64,000 nucleotides of DNA from Verrucomicrobiota bacterium (GTDB lineage Bacteria > Verrucomicrobiota > Verrucomicrobiia > Verrucomicrobiales > DEV007): NCBI GenBank assembly GCA_020630975.1, contig JAHDID010000001.1, forward strand, positions 265,687-329,686. The letters run 5' to 3'. Within the stretch, counting starts at the first letter, position 1, and the number at the start of each line of letters is the position of its first letter. This document shows, in pieces, positions 7,136 through 16,464 of this stretch. Under the pieces are notes generated by a model. That model saw only the letters and a list, made by a program, of their open reading frames with translations, ran no database searches and was not told where the DNA came from. Position numbers and translations under genes: made by a program.

Positions 7136-10100
7136 ATGTCCGCCAGCTCTGAAAAGCCCAAGAAACTCATGGTCGTCAACCGCGGGGAGATCGCGATCCG
7201 CGTCTTTCGTGCGGCCAACGAACTCGGCCTGCGCACCGTAGCCATCTACGCCGAGGAAGATCGATTCTCTCGCCACCGCTTCAAAGCGGACGAAGCCTAC
7301 CTGCTGCGCAAAGAGAAAGGCCCCGTCGGAGCATACCTAGACATCGAGGGCATCGTGGCTATCGCTAAAGACAAGGGCGTCGACATGGTGCACCCGGGTT
7401 ACGGATTCTTGTCGGAAAACGCAGTCTTCGCCCAGGCTTGTCGCGATGCGGGTATTGAGTTTATCGGTCCAGACACCAAGGTGCTCAACTCCATGGGCGA
7501 CAAGGTCTCGGCTCGTGCGCTAGCGAAGAAGGCCAATGTGCCGACCCTACCTGGAACCGAGGGTGCTGTATCCGATCCCAAGGAGGCGCTGAAGATCGCT
7601 AAAGAGATCGGTTTCCCCATGATCGTAAAGGCGGCCCACGGCGGTGGTGGCCGTGGTATGCGTGTGGTCGACAAGGAAGAAGACCTAGAGGCAGCCCTGC
7701 GCGACGCGCAGAATGAGGCTGAGAATGCCTTTGGTAATCCCGAAGTTTTCCTAGAGCGCTTCATCAAGCGCGCCAAGCACATCGAGGTGCAGATCATGGG
7801 CGATCGCCATGGCAACATCGTCCACCTCTGGGAGCGCGATTGCTCGGTGCAGCGTCGTCACCAGAAAGTGGTGGAGATCGCTCCGGCTCCGAATCTCGAG
7901 GAGTCGATCCGCAAAGACCTGTGCGAGGGTGCGGTGCAGATTTCTAAGACCGTCGGCTACGACAATGCTGGAACCGTAGAGTTCCTCTATGACATGGATT
8001 CCAAAGAGTGGTTCTTCATCGAGATGAACCCACGTATCCAGGTGGAGCACACCGTGACCGAGGTGGTCACTGGTATCGACTTGGTCCGCTCGCAGATCCT
8101 CGTGGCTCAAGGACATAAGCTGCACGATGAGGAGATCGACATCCCGGCTCAGGACGAGATCAAGTGCAATGGCTTTGCCGTACAGGCCCGTATCACTACC
8201 GAGGATCCAGCCAATGGCTTTGCTCCCGACTACGGTCGTATCACCAACTACCGCTCCGCAGCGGGCTTTGGTATCCGTCTCGATGCCGGTGCTGGCGATG
8301 CAGGCTCGGTGATCACACCTTTCTACGACTCGATGCTGGTCAAGCTGACCGCCTACGGGCCGAAGTTCGACATCGCGCTGAAGCGGATGAACCGTGCGCT
8401 GCGCGAGTTCCGCATCCGTGGGGTGAAGACAAACATCCCATTCATCGAGAATCTCATCCACGACGATGAGTTTATCAGTGGCGATGCGACCACTCGCCTG
8501 ATCGATGAGAAGCCATCGCTCTTCGAGTTTGCCCCACGCCGCGACCGCGCGACCAAGCTGCTCAACTACCTGAGCGACATGACGGTGAACGGCAACGACA
8601 CCGCCAAAGGCTATCACCCACCCGAGGCGATCCCGCCAGCGCGCCTGCCAGAGATCGATCCCAAGGCAACTCTCGCCGAGGGGTCGCGCGATGTGCTGCT
8701 GCGCGAGGGGCCAGAGAAATTCGCCGAGTGGATCAAGAACGAGAAGCGCCTGCTCATCACCGATACCACCATGCGCGATGCGCACCAGTCGCTCATCGCC
8801 ACTCGCATGCGGACCATCGATATGCTCAATATCGCTCCTGCCGTGGCTCAGCGTACGCCAGAGCTATTCTCGCTAGAGATGTGGGGTGGCGCGACATTCG
8901 ATACCTCCATGCGCTTCCTCAAAGAGTGCCCCTGGGAGCGCCTAGCGCAGCTGCGCGAGAAGGTGCCGAATATCTGTTTTCAGATGCTTTTCCGCGGCTC
9001 CAATGCCGTCGGTTACTCGAACTATCCCGACAATGTCGTGGCTGGTTTCGTGAAGCACTCGGCCGATGCGGGTATGGATATCTTCCGTATCTTTGACTCG
9101 CTCAACTACCTGCCGAATATGAAGGTAGCCATGGAGGCCGCCCGCGAGCATGGCAAGGCCGTCTGCGAAGGCGTGATCTGCTACACCGGCAATATCGACG
9201 ATCCCGAGCGCGACAAGTACTCGCTACAGTACTACATCGACAAGGCCAAAGAGCTGGAGAAGATGGGTGCCCATATCCTGTGTATCAAAGACATGGCTGG
9301 TCTGTGTCTGCCATTCGCAGCGAAGAAGCTGGTCACTGCGCTCAAGCAAGAGGTCGGTCTGCCGATTCACTTCCACACGCACGATACCTCGGGCATCAAT
9401 GCCTCATCCGTTATTTCTGCTGCTGAGGCAGGTGTCGATATCGCCGACCTGGCGCTGGCATCGATGTCTGGCTCCACCTCGCAGCCAAACCTGAACTCCG
9501 TAGTAGCTGCCCTCGGTGGTCACGAGCGCGATACCGGTCTCGATCTGGATTCGCTCAATGAATTCTCCGACTACTGGGAGCACGTGCTGGAGTTTTACCG
9601 TCCATTCAATACTAGCCCACGCTCGGGCACTGCCGAGGTCTACGACCACGAGATGCCAGGTGGCCAGTTCACCAATCTCAAGGAGCAGGCCAATGCTATG
9701 GGGCTAGGTCATCGCTGGCGCGAGATCGCACAGACCTACGCCGATGTGAACCAACTCTTTGGCGACATCATCAAGGTCACGCCTAGCTCCAAGGTGGTCG
9801 GCGATCTGTGTATGTTCCTCGTCACACAGAATCTCACCACCGAGCAGGTGCTCAAGATGAAGCCGGGTTCTCTCGACTTCCCCGAGTCTGTCGTCGACAT
9901 GCTCTGGGGTGGTCTCGGACAGCCCGACGGCGGCTGGCCAAAGGATATCCAGAAAGTGGTGCTCGGCGACAAGAAGCCTACCACCAAGCGCCCAGGCGAG
10001 CTGGCTGAGCCATGCGACCTTGAGGAGACTCGCAAGGAACTCTCCGAGAAGCTAGGCCGCGATGCCAGCGACAACGATCTCTACAGTCACCTGATGTACC

Positions 10101-10603
10101 CACAGGTCTATGCCGACTTCGAGGCATTCCTGACTCAGTACGATCGCCTCACCAGCCTACCGACCACTGCGTTCTTTTACGGGCTGAATGTCGGCGAGGA
10201 GATCTCCGTAGAAATTTCGCCTGGTAAGATCCTCTTTGTGAAGCTGATCGGTATCAGCGAAGCCGACGCCGATGGCAACCGCTCCATCTTCTTCGAACTA
10301 AATGGTATGCCCCGCGAGGCCGTCGTCTCCGACAAGGCCATGGCACCGAAAGATGCCGTGACTCGCGTGAAAGGCGACTCCAGCGATCCGCTCCAAGCCT
10401 GTGCACCGATCCCAGGCATGGTCACCGAGGTGAATGCAGCCAAAGGCGACGAAGTGAAAGAAGGCGACCCAATCGTGACCCTAGAGGCCATGAAAATGCT
10501 CACGACAGTATCGGCCGGAGCCGATGGCACCGTGGCAGACGTCTTGGTGAAGGTAGGTGAGACCGTGGAGGCGGATGACCTGCTGGCTAAGCTAGAAGGC
10601 TAG
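7136..10603 (+). CDS. pyc: pyruvate carboxylase
   Basis: This 1155-residue single-chain enzyme makes oxaloacetate from pyruvate and bicarbonate using ATP and biotin, feeding the TCA cycle and gluconeogenesis. The order of domains is the full-length type: biotin carboxylase (about 8-460; VVNRGEIAIRVFRAA, the HGGGGRGMR ATP loop, EMNPRIQVEHTVTE), carboxyltransferase (about 540-850; TDTTMRDAHQSLIATRMRT), a C-terminal allosteric/linker part, and a biotinyl domain (about 1080-1155) with the biotin-accepting lysine in EAMKML. The length matches the family. The codons are rich in G and C at the third position, suggesting high expression (inference). It stands alone between an M48-like gene and a convergent toxin-antitoxin pair. 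Confidence 0.98.
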   Translation: MSASSEKPKKLMVVNRGEIAIRVFRAANELGLRTVAIYAEEDRFSRHRFKADEAYLLRKEKGPVGAYLDIEGIVAIAKDKGVDMVHPGYGFLSENAVFAQACRDAGIEFIGPDTKVLNSMGDKVSARALAKKANVPTLPGTEGAVSDPKEALKIAKEIGFPMIVKAAHGGGGRGMRVVDKEEDLEAALRDAQNEAENAFGNPEVFLERFIKRAKHIEVQIMGDRHGNIVHLWERDCSVQRRHQKVVEIAPAPNLEESIRKDLCEGAVQISKTVGYDNAGTVEFLYDMDSKEWFFIEMNPRIQVEHTVTEVVTGIDLVRSQILVAQGHKLHDEEIDIPAQDEIKCNGFAVQARITTEDPANGFAPDYGRITNYRSAAGFGIRLDAGAGDAGSVITPFYDSMLVKLTAYGPKFDIALKRMNRALREFRIRGVKTNIPFIENLIHDDEFISGDATTRLIDEKPSLFEFAPRRDRATKLLNYLSDMTVNGNDTAKGYHPPEAIPPARLPEIDPKATLAEGSRDVLLREGPEKFAEWIKNEKRLLITDTTMRDAHQSLIATRMRTIDMLNIAPAVAQRTPELFSLEMWGGATFDTSMRFLKECPWERLAQLREKVPNICFQMLFRGSNAVGYSNYPDNVVAGFVKHSADAGMDIFRIFDSLNYLPNMKVAMEAAREHGKAVCEGVICYTGNIDDPERDKYSLQYYIDKAKELEKMGAHILCIKDMAGLCLPFAAKKLVTALKQEVGLPIHFHTHDTSGINASSVISAAEAGVDIADLALASMSGSTSQPNLNSVVAALGGHERDTGLDLDSLNEFSDYWEHVLEFYRPFNTSPRSGTAEVYDHEMPGGQFTNLKEQANAMGLGHRWREIAQTYADVNQLFGDIIKVTPSSKVVGDLCMFLVTQNLTTEQVLKMKPGSLDFPESVVDMLWGGLGQPDGGWPKDIQKVVLGDKKPTTKRPGELAEPCDLEETRKELSEKLGRDASDNDLYSHLMYPQVYADFEAFLTQYDRLTSLPTTAFFYGLNVGEEISVEISPGKILFVKLIGISEADADGNRSIFFELNGMPREAVVSDKAMAPKDAVTRVKGDSSDPLQACAPIPGMVTEVNAAKGDEVKEGDPIVTLEAMKMLTTVSAGADGTVADVLVKVGETVEADDLLAKLEG

Positions 10604-10709
10604 TTAGTTAGGGCTGTCCGATTTAAGGGAATAAAGTGTGGGTAGAGCTTTTCTATATCTCGCATTATTCCCATTCCTCTCATCCGCTGTTGGTTATCCT
10701 GGGTATCTT

Positions 10710-11174
10710 TTACCCAGATACCACTTCTAGTCCCTCTGCCGCCGCCAACTGATTCGCCTTCCTGTCAAAGGACCAAAACGTATCGCACCCGAGCAGCTTG
10801 GCTTGTGCGACATGGATCAGATCGTAGGTGCGGTAGCCTTTGTTGGCGGTGTAGCGAAGTGTTAACTCATTCACTTCGCTGGCTACATCGCCGATTTTTA
10901 AGGTCTTGCGGCAGCAGAAAGCTTCACTGTGCACATCCTCCGTGAACTGAGCCTGAGCAACCATGGCCATTTCGCGGGTGATTCTAGGAGTCTGCCCGGA
11001 ATTCGCAAAGTGAAACACACTCAATTCCAGTGCATTTCGAATCTCAATTTCGTGAAGCCAAGTGATCGGAAGTAGATGGCCCTGTAAGTTCGAAACGAGC
11101 CTTTCCGAATCTTCATGCCCATGCAGCTCAAAGTAGAGCCGAGTGAAGAAATTGGCATCAGCATAGGGGATCAT
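10710..11174 (-). CDS. PIN-domain toxin, VapC type
   Basis: This 154-residue PIN-fold protein is probably an RNase toxin. Visible acidic residues fit the metal site: Asp6 in MIPYADANFF, Glu in HEIEIRNALE (about 41-50), and Asp residues in YRTYDLIHVAQAKLLGCDTF and SFDRKAN near the C-terminus. Its start overlaps the stop of the upstream antitoxin-like gene by 4 bp (ATGA), the usual arrangement of vapBC pairs. The two should form an inert complex in the cytoplasm, with the toxin released on antitoxin degradation (family knowledge). The target RNA is unknown. Confidence 0.85.
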   Translation of the reverse strand: MIPYADANFFTRLYFELHGHEDSERLVSNLQGHLLPITWLHEIEIRNALELSVFHFANSGQTPRITREMAMVAQAQFTEDVHSEAFCCRKTLKIGDVASEVNELTLRYTANKGYRTYDLIHVAQAKLLGCDTFWSFDRKANQLAAAEGLEVVSG

Positions 11175-11437
11175 TTCGACTTATCTGGATATTCACCTGC
11201 AATCAGTCGATCAATTGCATCACTATCCTTTTTGCCAATCGGTTCAGTAAACCCCATTGCCTTCTTACGCGCTGCAAAATCGGGAACCTTGATCGGCTTC
11301 TTTGCCTCCGGATCCTCCTTCACCAGCCGATAGCTACGCCCATCACGATGGGTGATCTTTACTTCCCCCTCCTCATCGCAGGCCTTCAGGACAGAGGCAC
11401 ACTGCCTATCGAGATCTCTCGCGGTAAACTGAGTCAT
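11171..11437 (-). CDS. antitoxin of PIN toxin pair
   Basis: This 88-residue protein begins with FTARDLDRQCASVLKACDEE, then KITHRDGRSYRLVKED, a pattern close to Phd/YefM-type antitoxins, in which the N-terminus binds operator DNA and the C-terminus wraps around the toxin. The tail is charged and probably unstructured. It is the first gene of the pair and its stop overlaps the toxin start (ATGA), so translation is coupled. Such antitoxins usually repress their own promoter, here expected in the 72 bp upstream, between it and hisD. Confidence 0.8.
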   Translation of the reverse strand: MTQFTARDLDRQCASVLKACDEEGEVKITHRDGRSYRLVKEDPEAKKPIKVPDFAARKKAMGFTEPIGKKDSDAIDRLIAGEYPDKSK

Positions 11438-11509
11438 AGTCCGACAAGATATCCGACATCAACTCTGTGATCAACCCTTTCTTTCCCGCAGTCTCTGCAC
11501 AAAGCAGAC

Positions 11510-12805
11510 CTACGGCTGCTCCACTCGGATCGTCGCAGATCTGCCGTGAGCATCGAGACCCTCGACTTTGGCGAAGATATCGACGATCGGAGCTGACTTG
11601 GCGATCGAGTCCTGATCCATACGCACAATACTGGTGCGGCGCTGAAATTGATCGACTGTCAGACCTGGAAAGGACTTGCCAGCACCGCCTGTTGGCAGTT
11701 CGTGGCTAGGCCCAGCCAGAAAGTCTCCTACTGCTACAGGGGCGTAGTCGCCGACAAAGATCGCTCCCGCCGTGCGGACACGATCCATGATAGCGTCCTC
11801 ATCCTCAGCGACTAGCGAGAGGTGCTCGGGAGCGTAGGCATTGACCAGATCGATGCCATCATCCATGGACTCGACTAGGATCAGCCAAGCCCCATCGCGC
11901 AGGCTCTTCTCAAGCTGAGCCTGACGACTGAGCGTCTGGGCCTGCTCCTCGATCTGAGTCTTCACCGCCTCTAGGAGCTCCTCAGAGTCGGTGATAAAGC
12001 CCATACCACTATCACCACCGTGCTCGGCCTGAGCCAACAGATCGGCAGCGATGTAGGCGGGATTACCCGTCTTATCACTGAGCACCACCACCTCGCTCGG
12101 GCCAGGCAGCAGATCCACAGCTACCACACCAAAGAGCTGGCGCTTGGCCTCGACGACAAAGGAATTCCCCGGTCCATAGACCTTCAGCACCGGCTGAATC
12201 GTCTCTGTGCCCAGCGACATAGCGGCCACGGCCTGAGCACCACCGATCTTGTAGATCTCTGTGGCTCCAGCCTCCTGTAGCGCATAGAGCAGAGCGGGAT
12301 TCACCGTGCCATCTGGGCCCGGAGGTGTCATCACCACGATCTCAGGACAGCCAGCGGCCTTGGCCAGACAGACTGTCATATTCGATGTGGAAACCAACGG
12401 CGCAGAGCCTCCTGGCACGTAAATACCGACCCGCTCGAATGGCAAGAATCGCTCCCCTACGATAGCGCCCTGCGCATTGGTAGAGGTCCAGTCCTGGCGC
12501 AGGCTCTTCTCGGCAAAGTCGGTCACATTCTCGCGCGAGGCAGCGATGGCAGCCTTGGTGGCATCGTCGACAGCATCTACTGCTGCAGCCAGCTCCTCGT
12601 CAGTCACACGTAGCGCGGCTCCATCGGCAAAGTCTGCTCCATCGAATTTCTTCGACAGCTCGAGGATCGCCTGATCGCCATGCTCGCGCACATTGGCTAT
12701 CACATCGGTCACGATAGCCTCGACACCAGCAGGTGGAGCCGAGCGCCGATCCAGCTCCGCTATGGCCGAGCTGTAGTCCTCTTGAGTGTAACGAATGGTA
12801 CGCAT
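11510..12805 (-). CDS. hisD: histidinol dehydrogenase
   Basis: This 431-residue enzyme performs the last two oxidations of histidine synthesis, histidinol to histidine, with NAD and Zn2+. It has the family signature motifs: ERVGIYVPGGSAPLVSTSNM (about 121-140), the GPGNSFVVEAKRQLFG segment, DLLPGPSEVVVLSDKTGNP, LLAQAEHGGDSGMGF with the Gln/His zinc ligands, and the C-terminal GPSHELPTGGAG. Length is normal. No other his genes are nearby, so the pathway is dispersed. It precedes the toxin-antitoxin pair on the same strand and follows the methyltransferase gene with a 42-bp gap. Confidence 0.97.
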   Translation of the reverse strand: MRTIRYTQEDYSSAIAELDRRSAPPAGVEAIVTDVIANVREHGDQAILELSKKFDGADFADGAALRVTDEELAAAVDAVDDATKAAIAASRENVTDFAEKSLRQDWTSTNAQGAIVGERFLPFERVGIYVPGGSAPLVSTSNMTVCLAKAAGCPEIVVMTPPGPDGTVNPALLYALQEAGATEIYKIGGAQAVAAMSLGTETIQPVLKVYGPGNSFVVEAKRQLFGVVAVDLLPGPSEVVVLSDKTGNPAYIAADLLAQAEHGGDSGMGFITDSEELLEAVKTQIEEQAQTLSRQAQLEKSLRDGAWLILVESMDDGIDLVNAYAPEHLSLVAEDEDAIMDRVRTAGAIFVGDYAPVAVGDFLAGPSHELPTGGAGKSFPGLTVDQFQRRTSIVRMDQDSIAKSAPIVDIFAKVEGLDAHGRSATIRVEQP

Positions 12806-12847
12806 GAGATTTTTCTAAAAGTATGTATGGGTAAAAGATACGCGCGC

Positions 12848-13720
12848 CTACCTAACGACAAGCCACAGCGATTTCAAATAATCGTCGCCACGATACTCCG
12901 GCGGCATCGGCAGACTATCGATGCTCTCCACCCGCCTGCCAGCACTCTGTACACCAGCTACGACCTGCTGTCGATAGTCAGCCATGCCCATGCGGTGGGT
13001 ATTGGCACAGCACAGCAGCCAGCCACCAGGTGTCACCACCCGAGCTGCCAGCTCAGCTAGCTCGGCGTAGTCACGATCGGTGCGAAAGGTCTTTTTCTTG
13101 TGCCGCGAGAAGGTCGGCGGATCGAGGATCACCCCATCGAACTCTCTGCCCTGCCTACCAAATGTGGCCAACCACTGAAAAGCATCCCCCCGACAGCCGT
13201 GATGATCATCGCGATTCAGGCCATTTAAGGCGAAGTTTTCCCACGTCCAATCGAGATAGGTGCGCGAGAGGTCGAGTGTCGAGGTCTCAGCCCCTGCCAG
13301 CGCAGCAGCCACCGAAAATGCCCCTGTGTAAGCGAAGGCATTCAATACACGGTCTCCTGGCTTGGCGCTTTCCTTCACCCGCAACCGATTCTGCCGCTGA
13401 TCGAGAAAGATCCCCGGCGAGTAACCCGCGCTGAAGTCGATGCAATAGCGCGCCCCATTCTCCTCCACCGAAAAAGGCTCCGCAATAGCCTCGCCCCACT
13501 CCAGTGTCGGCTCAGTCGAGGCCTGAGCATCGCGCGGACGCCAGTAGACCGAGAGTGCCCCAGCCTCCTCTGCCATCGACAGCACCCGCCTAGGCAGCGT
13601 GTCACCCTGCGTCTGCACCATCCAGCGCCCATCGAAGTGATCGATCCACAGCCCCGCACGAGCATCGTGCCAGATGCGCCAGGCAGTGGTGTCGGGTGAT
13701 GGCTGTGAGGCTAGAGTCAT
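12848..13720 (-). CDS. class I SAM methyltransferase, RlmI/RlmK-like
   Basis: This 290-residue protein has a Rossmann methyltransferase core close to the catalytic part of 23S rRNA cytosine methyltransferases. Features: the substrate-domain end FSAGYSPGIFLDQRQNRLRV, the SAM-binding motif I VLNAFAYTGAFSVAAALAGA (about 125-144), the acidic TLDLSRTYLDW, and motif IV ILDPPTFSRHKKKTF (about 194-208). The N-terminal PUA domain of full RlmI is absent, so the protein is the shorter form. The likely substrate is RNA, but the exact site is unknown. It lies 42 bp upstream of hisD on the same strand and may be co-transcribed. Confidence 0.85.
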   Translation of the reverse strand: MTLASQPSPDTTAWRIWHDARAGLWIDHFDGRWMVQTQGDTLPRRVLSMAEEAGALSVYWRPRDAQASTEPTLEWGEAIAEPFSVEENGARYCIDFSAGYSPGIFLDQRQNRLRVKESAKPGDRVLNAFAYTGAFSVAAALAGAETSTLDLSRTYLDWTWENFALNGLNRDDHHGCRGDAFQWLATFGRQGREFDGVILDPPTFSRHKKKTFRTDRDYAELAELAARVVTPGGWLLCCANTHRMGMADYRQQVVAGVQSAGRRVESIDSLPMPPEYRGDDYLKSLWLVVR

Positions 13721-13736
13721 GATGTCGATCGCAGGG

Positions 13737-13796
13737 TCGACAAGATCGACAGGATGAGAAAAAAATCATGTAAATCCTGTTAATCCTGTCTAAAAA
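13737..13796. repeat. inverted repeat of the ACAGGATTAACAGGAT type
   Basis: The gap between the methyltransferase and propeller genes has GATCGACAGGATGAG, a run of A, then CATGTAAATCCTGTTAATCCTGTC. The two arms are imperfect inverted copies of a CAGGAT-based element. Very similar short sequences are widespread between genes in Planctomycetes/Verrucomicrobia and other environmental bacteria (general knowledge, not checked here). It may fold and act as a transcript end. Confidence 0.6.
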
Positions 13797-13812
13797 ACCA
13801 ATACTGACAGCA

Positions 13813-15090
13813 GTGACACCCAGCCGAACATCTCTGCTCATCAGCCTATGCCTCCTGCTAGCACACTCAGTCGCGGCAGACAACTGGCCTAGCTTTCGAG
13901 GCCCCAATCACGACGGCTCCAGCCCCGCTACCAATCTACCCACTCACATATCCAAAGACGCCTACGTGAAATGGAAGACAGAGCTGTCCGGTCCCGGCAG
14001 CTCCACCCCTGCCTTGTGGGACGACGCCATCTACCTGACCGCGACCCGCCCCGAGCCCCCTGGAGTCGATGCCATCAAGCTGAACTTCTGGACCGGACAA
14101 ATCGAGTGGACCCATCCCATCTGCGATGCCACATCGCCCAATCGCCGCTCCGATCTCAGCGGCCCCTCGCCTGCCACCGACGGCGAGCGCATCATCTTTG
14201 TCACTGGCACCGGAGATATCGTAGCCATTGACGCAGCGGGTAAAGAACTCTGGCGCCGAGATCTGCAAAAAGACTACGGCAAATTTGGCCTACGGTGGAA
14301 TTACTCCAGCAGCCCAGTGCTGACAGAGGGGCGAGTCATCATACAGATCCTCCACTCCGCTCGAGCCCTGCTCGTAGCACTAGATCCCAGCACCGGCGAA
14401 GAGCTTTGGCAGCATACACGCGCTACCAAAGCCGTAGGCGCCGCTCGCGATGCCTACTCTTCTCCGATACCTATAACATTCCGCGGCCGCAGTGAGGTAC
14501 TCATCTCGGGAGGCGATCGGCTATCGAGTCACACCCCGAGCTCAGGCCAGCAGCTATGGCACTGGGGCACCTGGAATCTCGACCGCCAGCCCGATCTACG
14601 CACCGTCTCCTCCCCCGTCTACGGCAGCGAGCGCATCGTCATCTGTGCACCCAAGGAAGGCGACACCTACGCCTTCAAAGCCGGAGCCTTTGGCACTATC
14701 AAAATCAACAAAACCGCCTGGAAATCGCAGCTCCCAGAACTGTCTTGCGACATCACCACCCCCCTGTCCTACGAGGACTCATTCTACTTTTTAAACGGCA
14801 GACAAAAAATCTTATCCAGAGTCAATCCCTACCTAGGCGCGACCACCTGGCGGGCGCCCATACCCAGCCGCTCCAAAATCGAAGCCTCCCCTACCGGAGC
14901 CGATGGCAAGATCTATATGATCAGTCACACTGGTGAAATCTTTGTGGTGAAAGCCGATGAAGAATTCGAGCTACTCCACTCCACCATCCTCGGGCAGGAT
15001 CCCAATGCCAAAAACCGCGCTGCTATCGTCCCTAGCAAAGGAAGACTGATCATACGCACGGGGCCATATGTGTGGAGTATGGGTATGTAG
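13813..15090 (+). CDS. secreted PQQ-like beta-propeller protein
   Basis: This 425-residue protein has a signal peptide (SLLISLCLLLAHSVAA) and then DNWPSFRGPNHDGSS, the start typical of secreted Planctomycetes/Verrucomicrobia propellers. Repeated blades carry AxDAxGKELW-like motifs, for example IVAIDAAGKELWRRD (about 136-150) and LVALDPSTGEELWQH (about 192-206), as in PQQ-binding quinoproteins and BamB. No catalytic or PQQ-cofactor residues can be confirmed, so it could be a structural or binding propeller rather than a dehydrogenase. A similar gene of the same type lies at 33111-34367. It starts directly after an inverted repeat. Confidence 0.85.
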   Translation: MTPSRTSLLISLCLLLAHSVAADNWPSFRGPNHDGSSPATNLPTHISKDAYVKWKTELSGPGSSTPALWDDAIYLTATRPEPPGVDAIKLNFWTGQIEWTHPICDATSPNRRSDLSGPSPATDGERIIFVTGTGDIVAIDAAGKELWRRDLQKDYGKFGLRWNYSSSPVLTEGRVIIQILHSARALLVALDPSTGEELWQHTRATKAVGAARDAYSSPIPITFRGRSEVLISGGDRLSSHTPSSGQQLWHWGTWNLDRQPDLRTVSSPVYGSERIVICAPKEGDTYAFKAGAFGTIKINKTAWKSQLPELSCDITTPLSYEDSFYFLNGRQKILSRVNPYLGATTWRAPIPSRSKIEASPTGADGKIYMISHTGEIFVVKADEEFELLHSTILGQDPNAKNRAAIVPSKGRLIIRTGPYVWSMGM

Positions 15091-15564
15091 ATCTAGCCCG
15101 ACATTCACACCAATCCAAAAACACAGTCCTCCGCAAACCTAGAGCCAACCCGGCACCCAGTACTATCCCGCGAGCCACACTCGATGCTCAAAACTCCTTG
15201 TATTGAGAGAGCTTTTAAAAAAACGCCCGACCACCATAGCCACCCCTCCCACAGCCCCAGTCCGTATACAAAAAAATGAGCGCAAACAACTATCACCAAC
15301 CAACCCGATACCAGCATAGCTGGTGAACACAATCATAGGGGCATCATTACTAGGCTTAGAATTGCTGAGTGCAAATGGGGACATGCAAATGGGGACAGGC
15401 GAACTGTGGAACTTCGCCTTCTCAACTGCGTGCCGCAGTTTATTAACTTTTCGCCTGTCCCCGTTTGCACAGTCTCCCGTTCGATGTTGACACCGCCGCG
15501 TTTAGCGTCACTCTTCTGACCTCGGCCCACACGGGCTGACAGGCCTTTCATGTTATCCTGAGAA
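15091..15564. other. intergenic region with possible gene remnants
   Basis: This 474-bp stretch holds no convincing gene. The minus strand from about 15360 to 15130 reads in short hydrophobic frames (for example FFVYGLGLWEGWLWWSGVF) that could be remains of a membrane protein, but no frame has both a plausible start and a family match. From 15371 it contains GCAAATGGGGAC twice and then a long inverted repeat, listed separately. Confidence 0.45.
15385..15468. repeat. 19-bp inverted repeat around an inner hairpin
   Basis: GCAAATGGGGACAGGCGAA (15385-15403) and TTCGCCTGTCCCCGTTTGC (15450-15468) are inverted copies with one mismatch. Between them AACTGCG TGC CGCAGTT (15424-15440) forms a perfect inner hairpin. 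A partial direct copy, GCAAATGGGGACA, stands just before at 15371. This resembles the ends of small non-autonomous elements; no transposase is present here. Confidence 0.75.
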
Positions 15565-15765
15565 ATGAGCGAACTATACGACAAAGCGAGAAAACTGCTC
15601 ACAAAAGAAAACTGGACGGAGCTCACGCCTTCTCATTTTTCAAAAGGAGACAGAGAACTCATTTTTGACACTTCCACTTGGATCGAAATTTATGAGAAAG
15701 ATCGAGGGCGAGTTGCTGAATTTAAGTTACAGGACTTCAATAAGGAGATCTGCGATTTGATTTGA
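15565..15765 (+). CDS. small hypothetical protein
   Basis: This 66-residue ORF starts ATG AGC GAA and encodes a charged, soluble protein (SELYDKARKLLTKENWTELT at the N-terminus, FDTSTWIEIYEKDRGR in the middle). No family recognised. The base composition is more A/T-rich than the surrounding genes, which fits acquisition by transfer. It lies in a repeat-containing stretch and is followed by 192 bp without a gene. Confidence 0.5.
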   Translation: MSELYDKARKLLTKENWTELTPSHFSKGDRELIFDTSTWIEIYEKDRGRVAEFKLQDFNKEICDLI

Positions 15766-15815
15766 CTGGTCCAGCTATCAAGGATGCTAATCCACTACAT
15801 CCTACGGAAGCCAAA

Positions 15816-15942
15816 AGACTAACACTACGACGCAGGACAACCTCGTGCCCCCTCTTAGTTGACACCGTCAGGAACCGAGGAACTATATCTTTGTAACCAA
15901 GACAAGATCTCCCGCAAGCTGCCTCAGCTCAAACGTTAGGCT
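15816..15942 (+). other. possible attC-like recombination site (weak)
   Basis: The gap between two small A/T-rich genes starts near 15819 with GACTAAC and ends with CAAACGTTAGGC, 16 bp before the next ATG. The GTTAGGC end and its nearly complementary GACTAAC start, about 125 bp apart, fit the outer consensus of integron attC sites. The inner arms match poorly and no integrase is in the window, so this is a weak call. Confidence 0.2.
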
Positions 15943-15957
15943 CAGAAAAATCAAGTT

Positions 15958-16464
15958 ATGATAAATAGATTAACAATCTGCATTCTACTCGGATTCTCCA
16001 CAATGGCATATACCCAAGACACACTGAAAGATACTAAACTGTCTATACTAAGGAAGTCCTGGCAGCGCGCGGTAGAGCGCGCTCGCAAGCCAATTGATGA
16101 TAAGTATATATCAGAACTAAATGCACTCCAAGATCACTACACTCGATCTGGTAATCTGGAAATGGCAACGCAAGTCAAAAAGGAATTAGAAGCGTTACAG
16201 GACGGTGTTGCTGGATTTTCTTTTGTCGGGAAATGGAAAGTTAATGTAAAAGAGTCCGGATGGTCTGGCGATTGCGTAGTGACCGACACACACCTTATAG
16301 CGTCGGATGGCTCAACGCACCTATATACGATCAAGGGTTCCTACATTCGTATCTCCTATGCAAACCACTGGGATAGGCTTAGGATCGATCAAGATAACCA
16401 TAATGTTTTGAAAGGCTCTAACTCAGGAGGCCAGACCATTACATTCAGCAGGATCGGCGGCTAA
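15958..16464 (+). CDS. secreted coiled-coil protein with lipocalin-like end
   Basis: This 168-residue protein has a signal peptide (MINRLTICILLGFSTMAYTQ) and then a helical segment of the type common in secreted Planctomycetes/Verrucomicrobia proteins: YISELNALQDHYTRSGNLEM and KELEALQDGV (about 50-80). The C-terminal part (GKWKVNVKESG onward) looks like a small beta-sheet domain, in which a molecule or surface may be bound. No catalytic motif is visible. Codons are A/T-richer than those of the neighbours. Export to the periplasm is likely; function unknown. Confidence 0.7.
   Translation: MINRLTICILLGFSTMAYTQDTLKDTKLSILRKSWQRAVERARKPIDDKYISELNALQDHYTRSGNLEMATQVKKELEALQDGVAGFSFVGKWKVNVKESGWSGDCVVTDTHLIASDGSTHLYTIKGSYIRISYANHWDRLRIDQDNHNVLKGSNSGGQTITFSRIGG

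Noticed and set aside
7751-8785. 344-codon frame antisense to pyruvate carboxylase
   Set aside because: Mirror frame of a GC-rich coding region; the + strand gene is certain.
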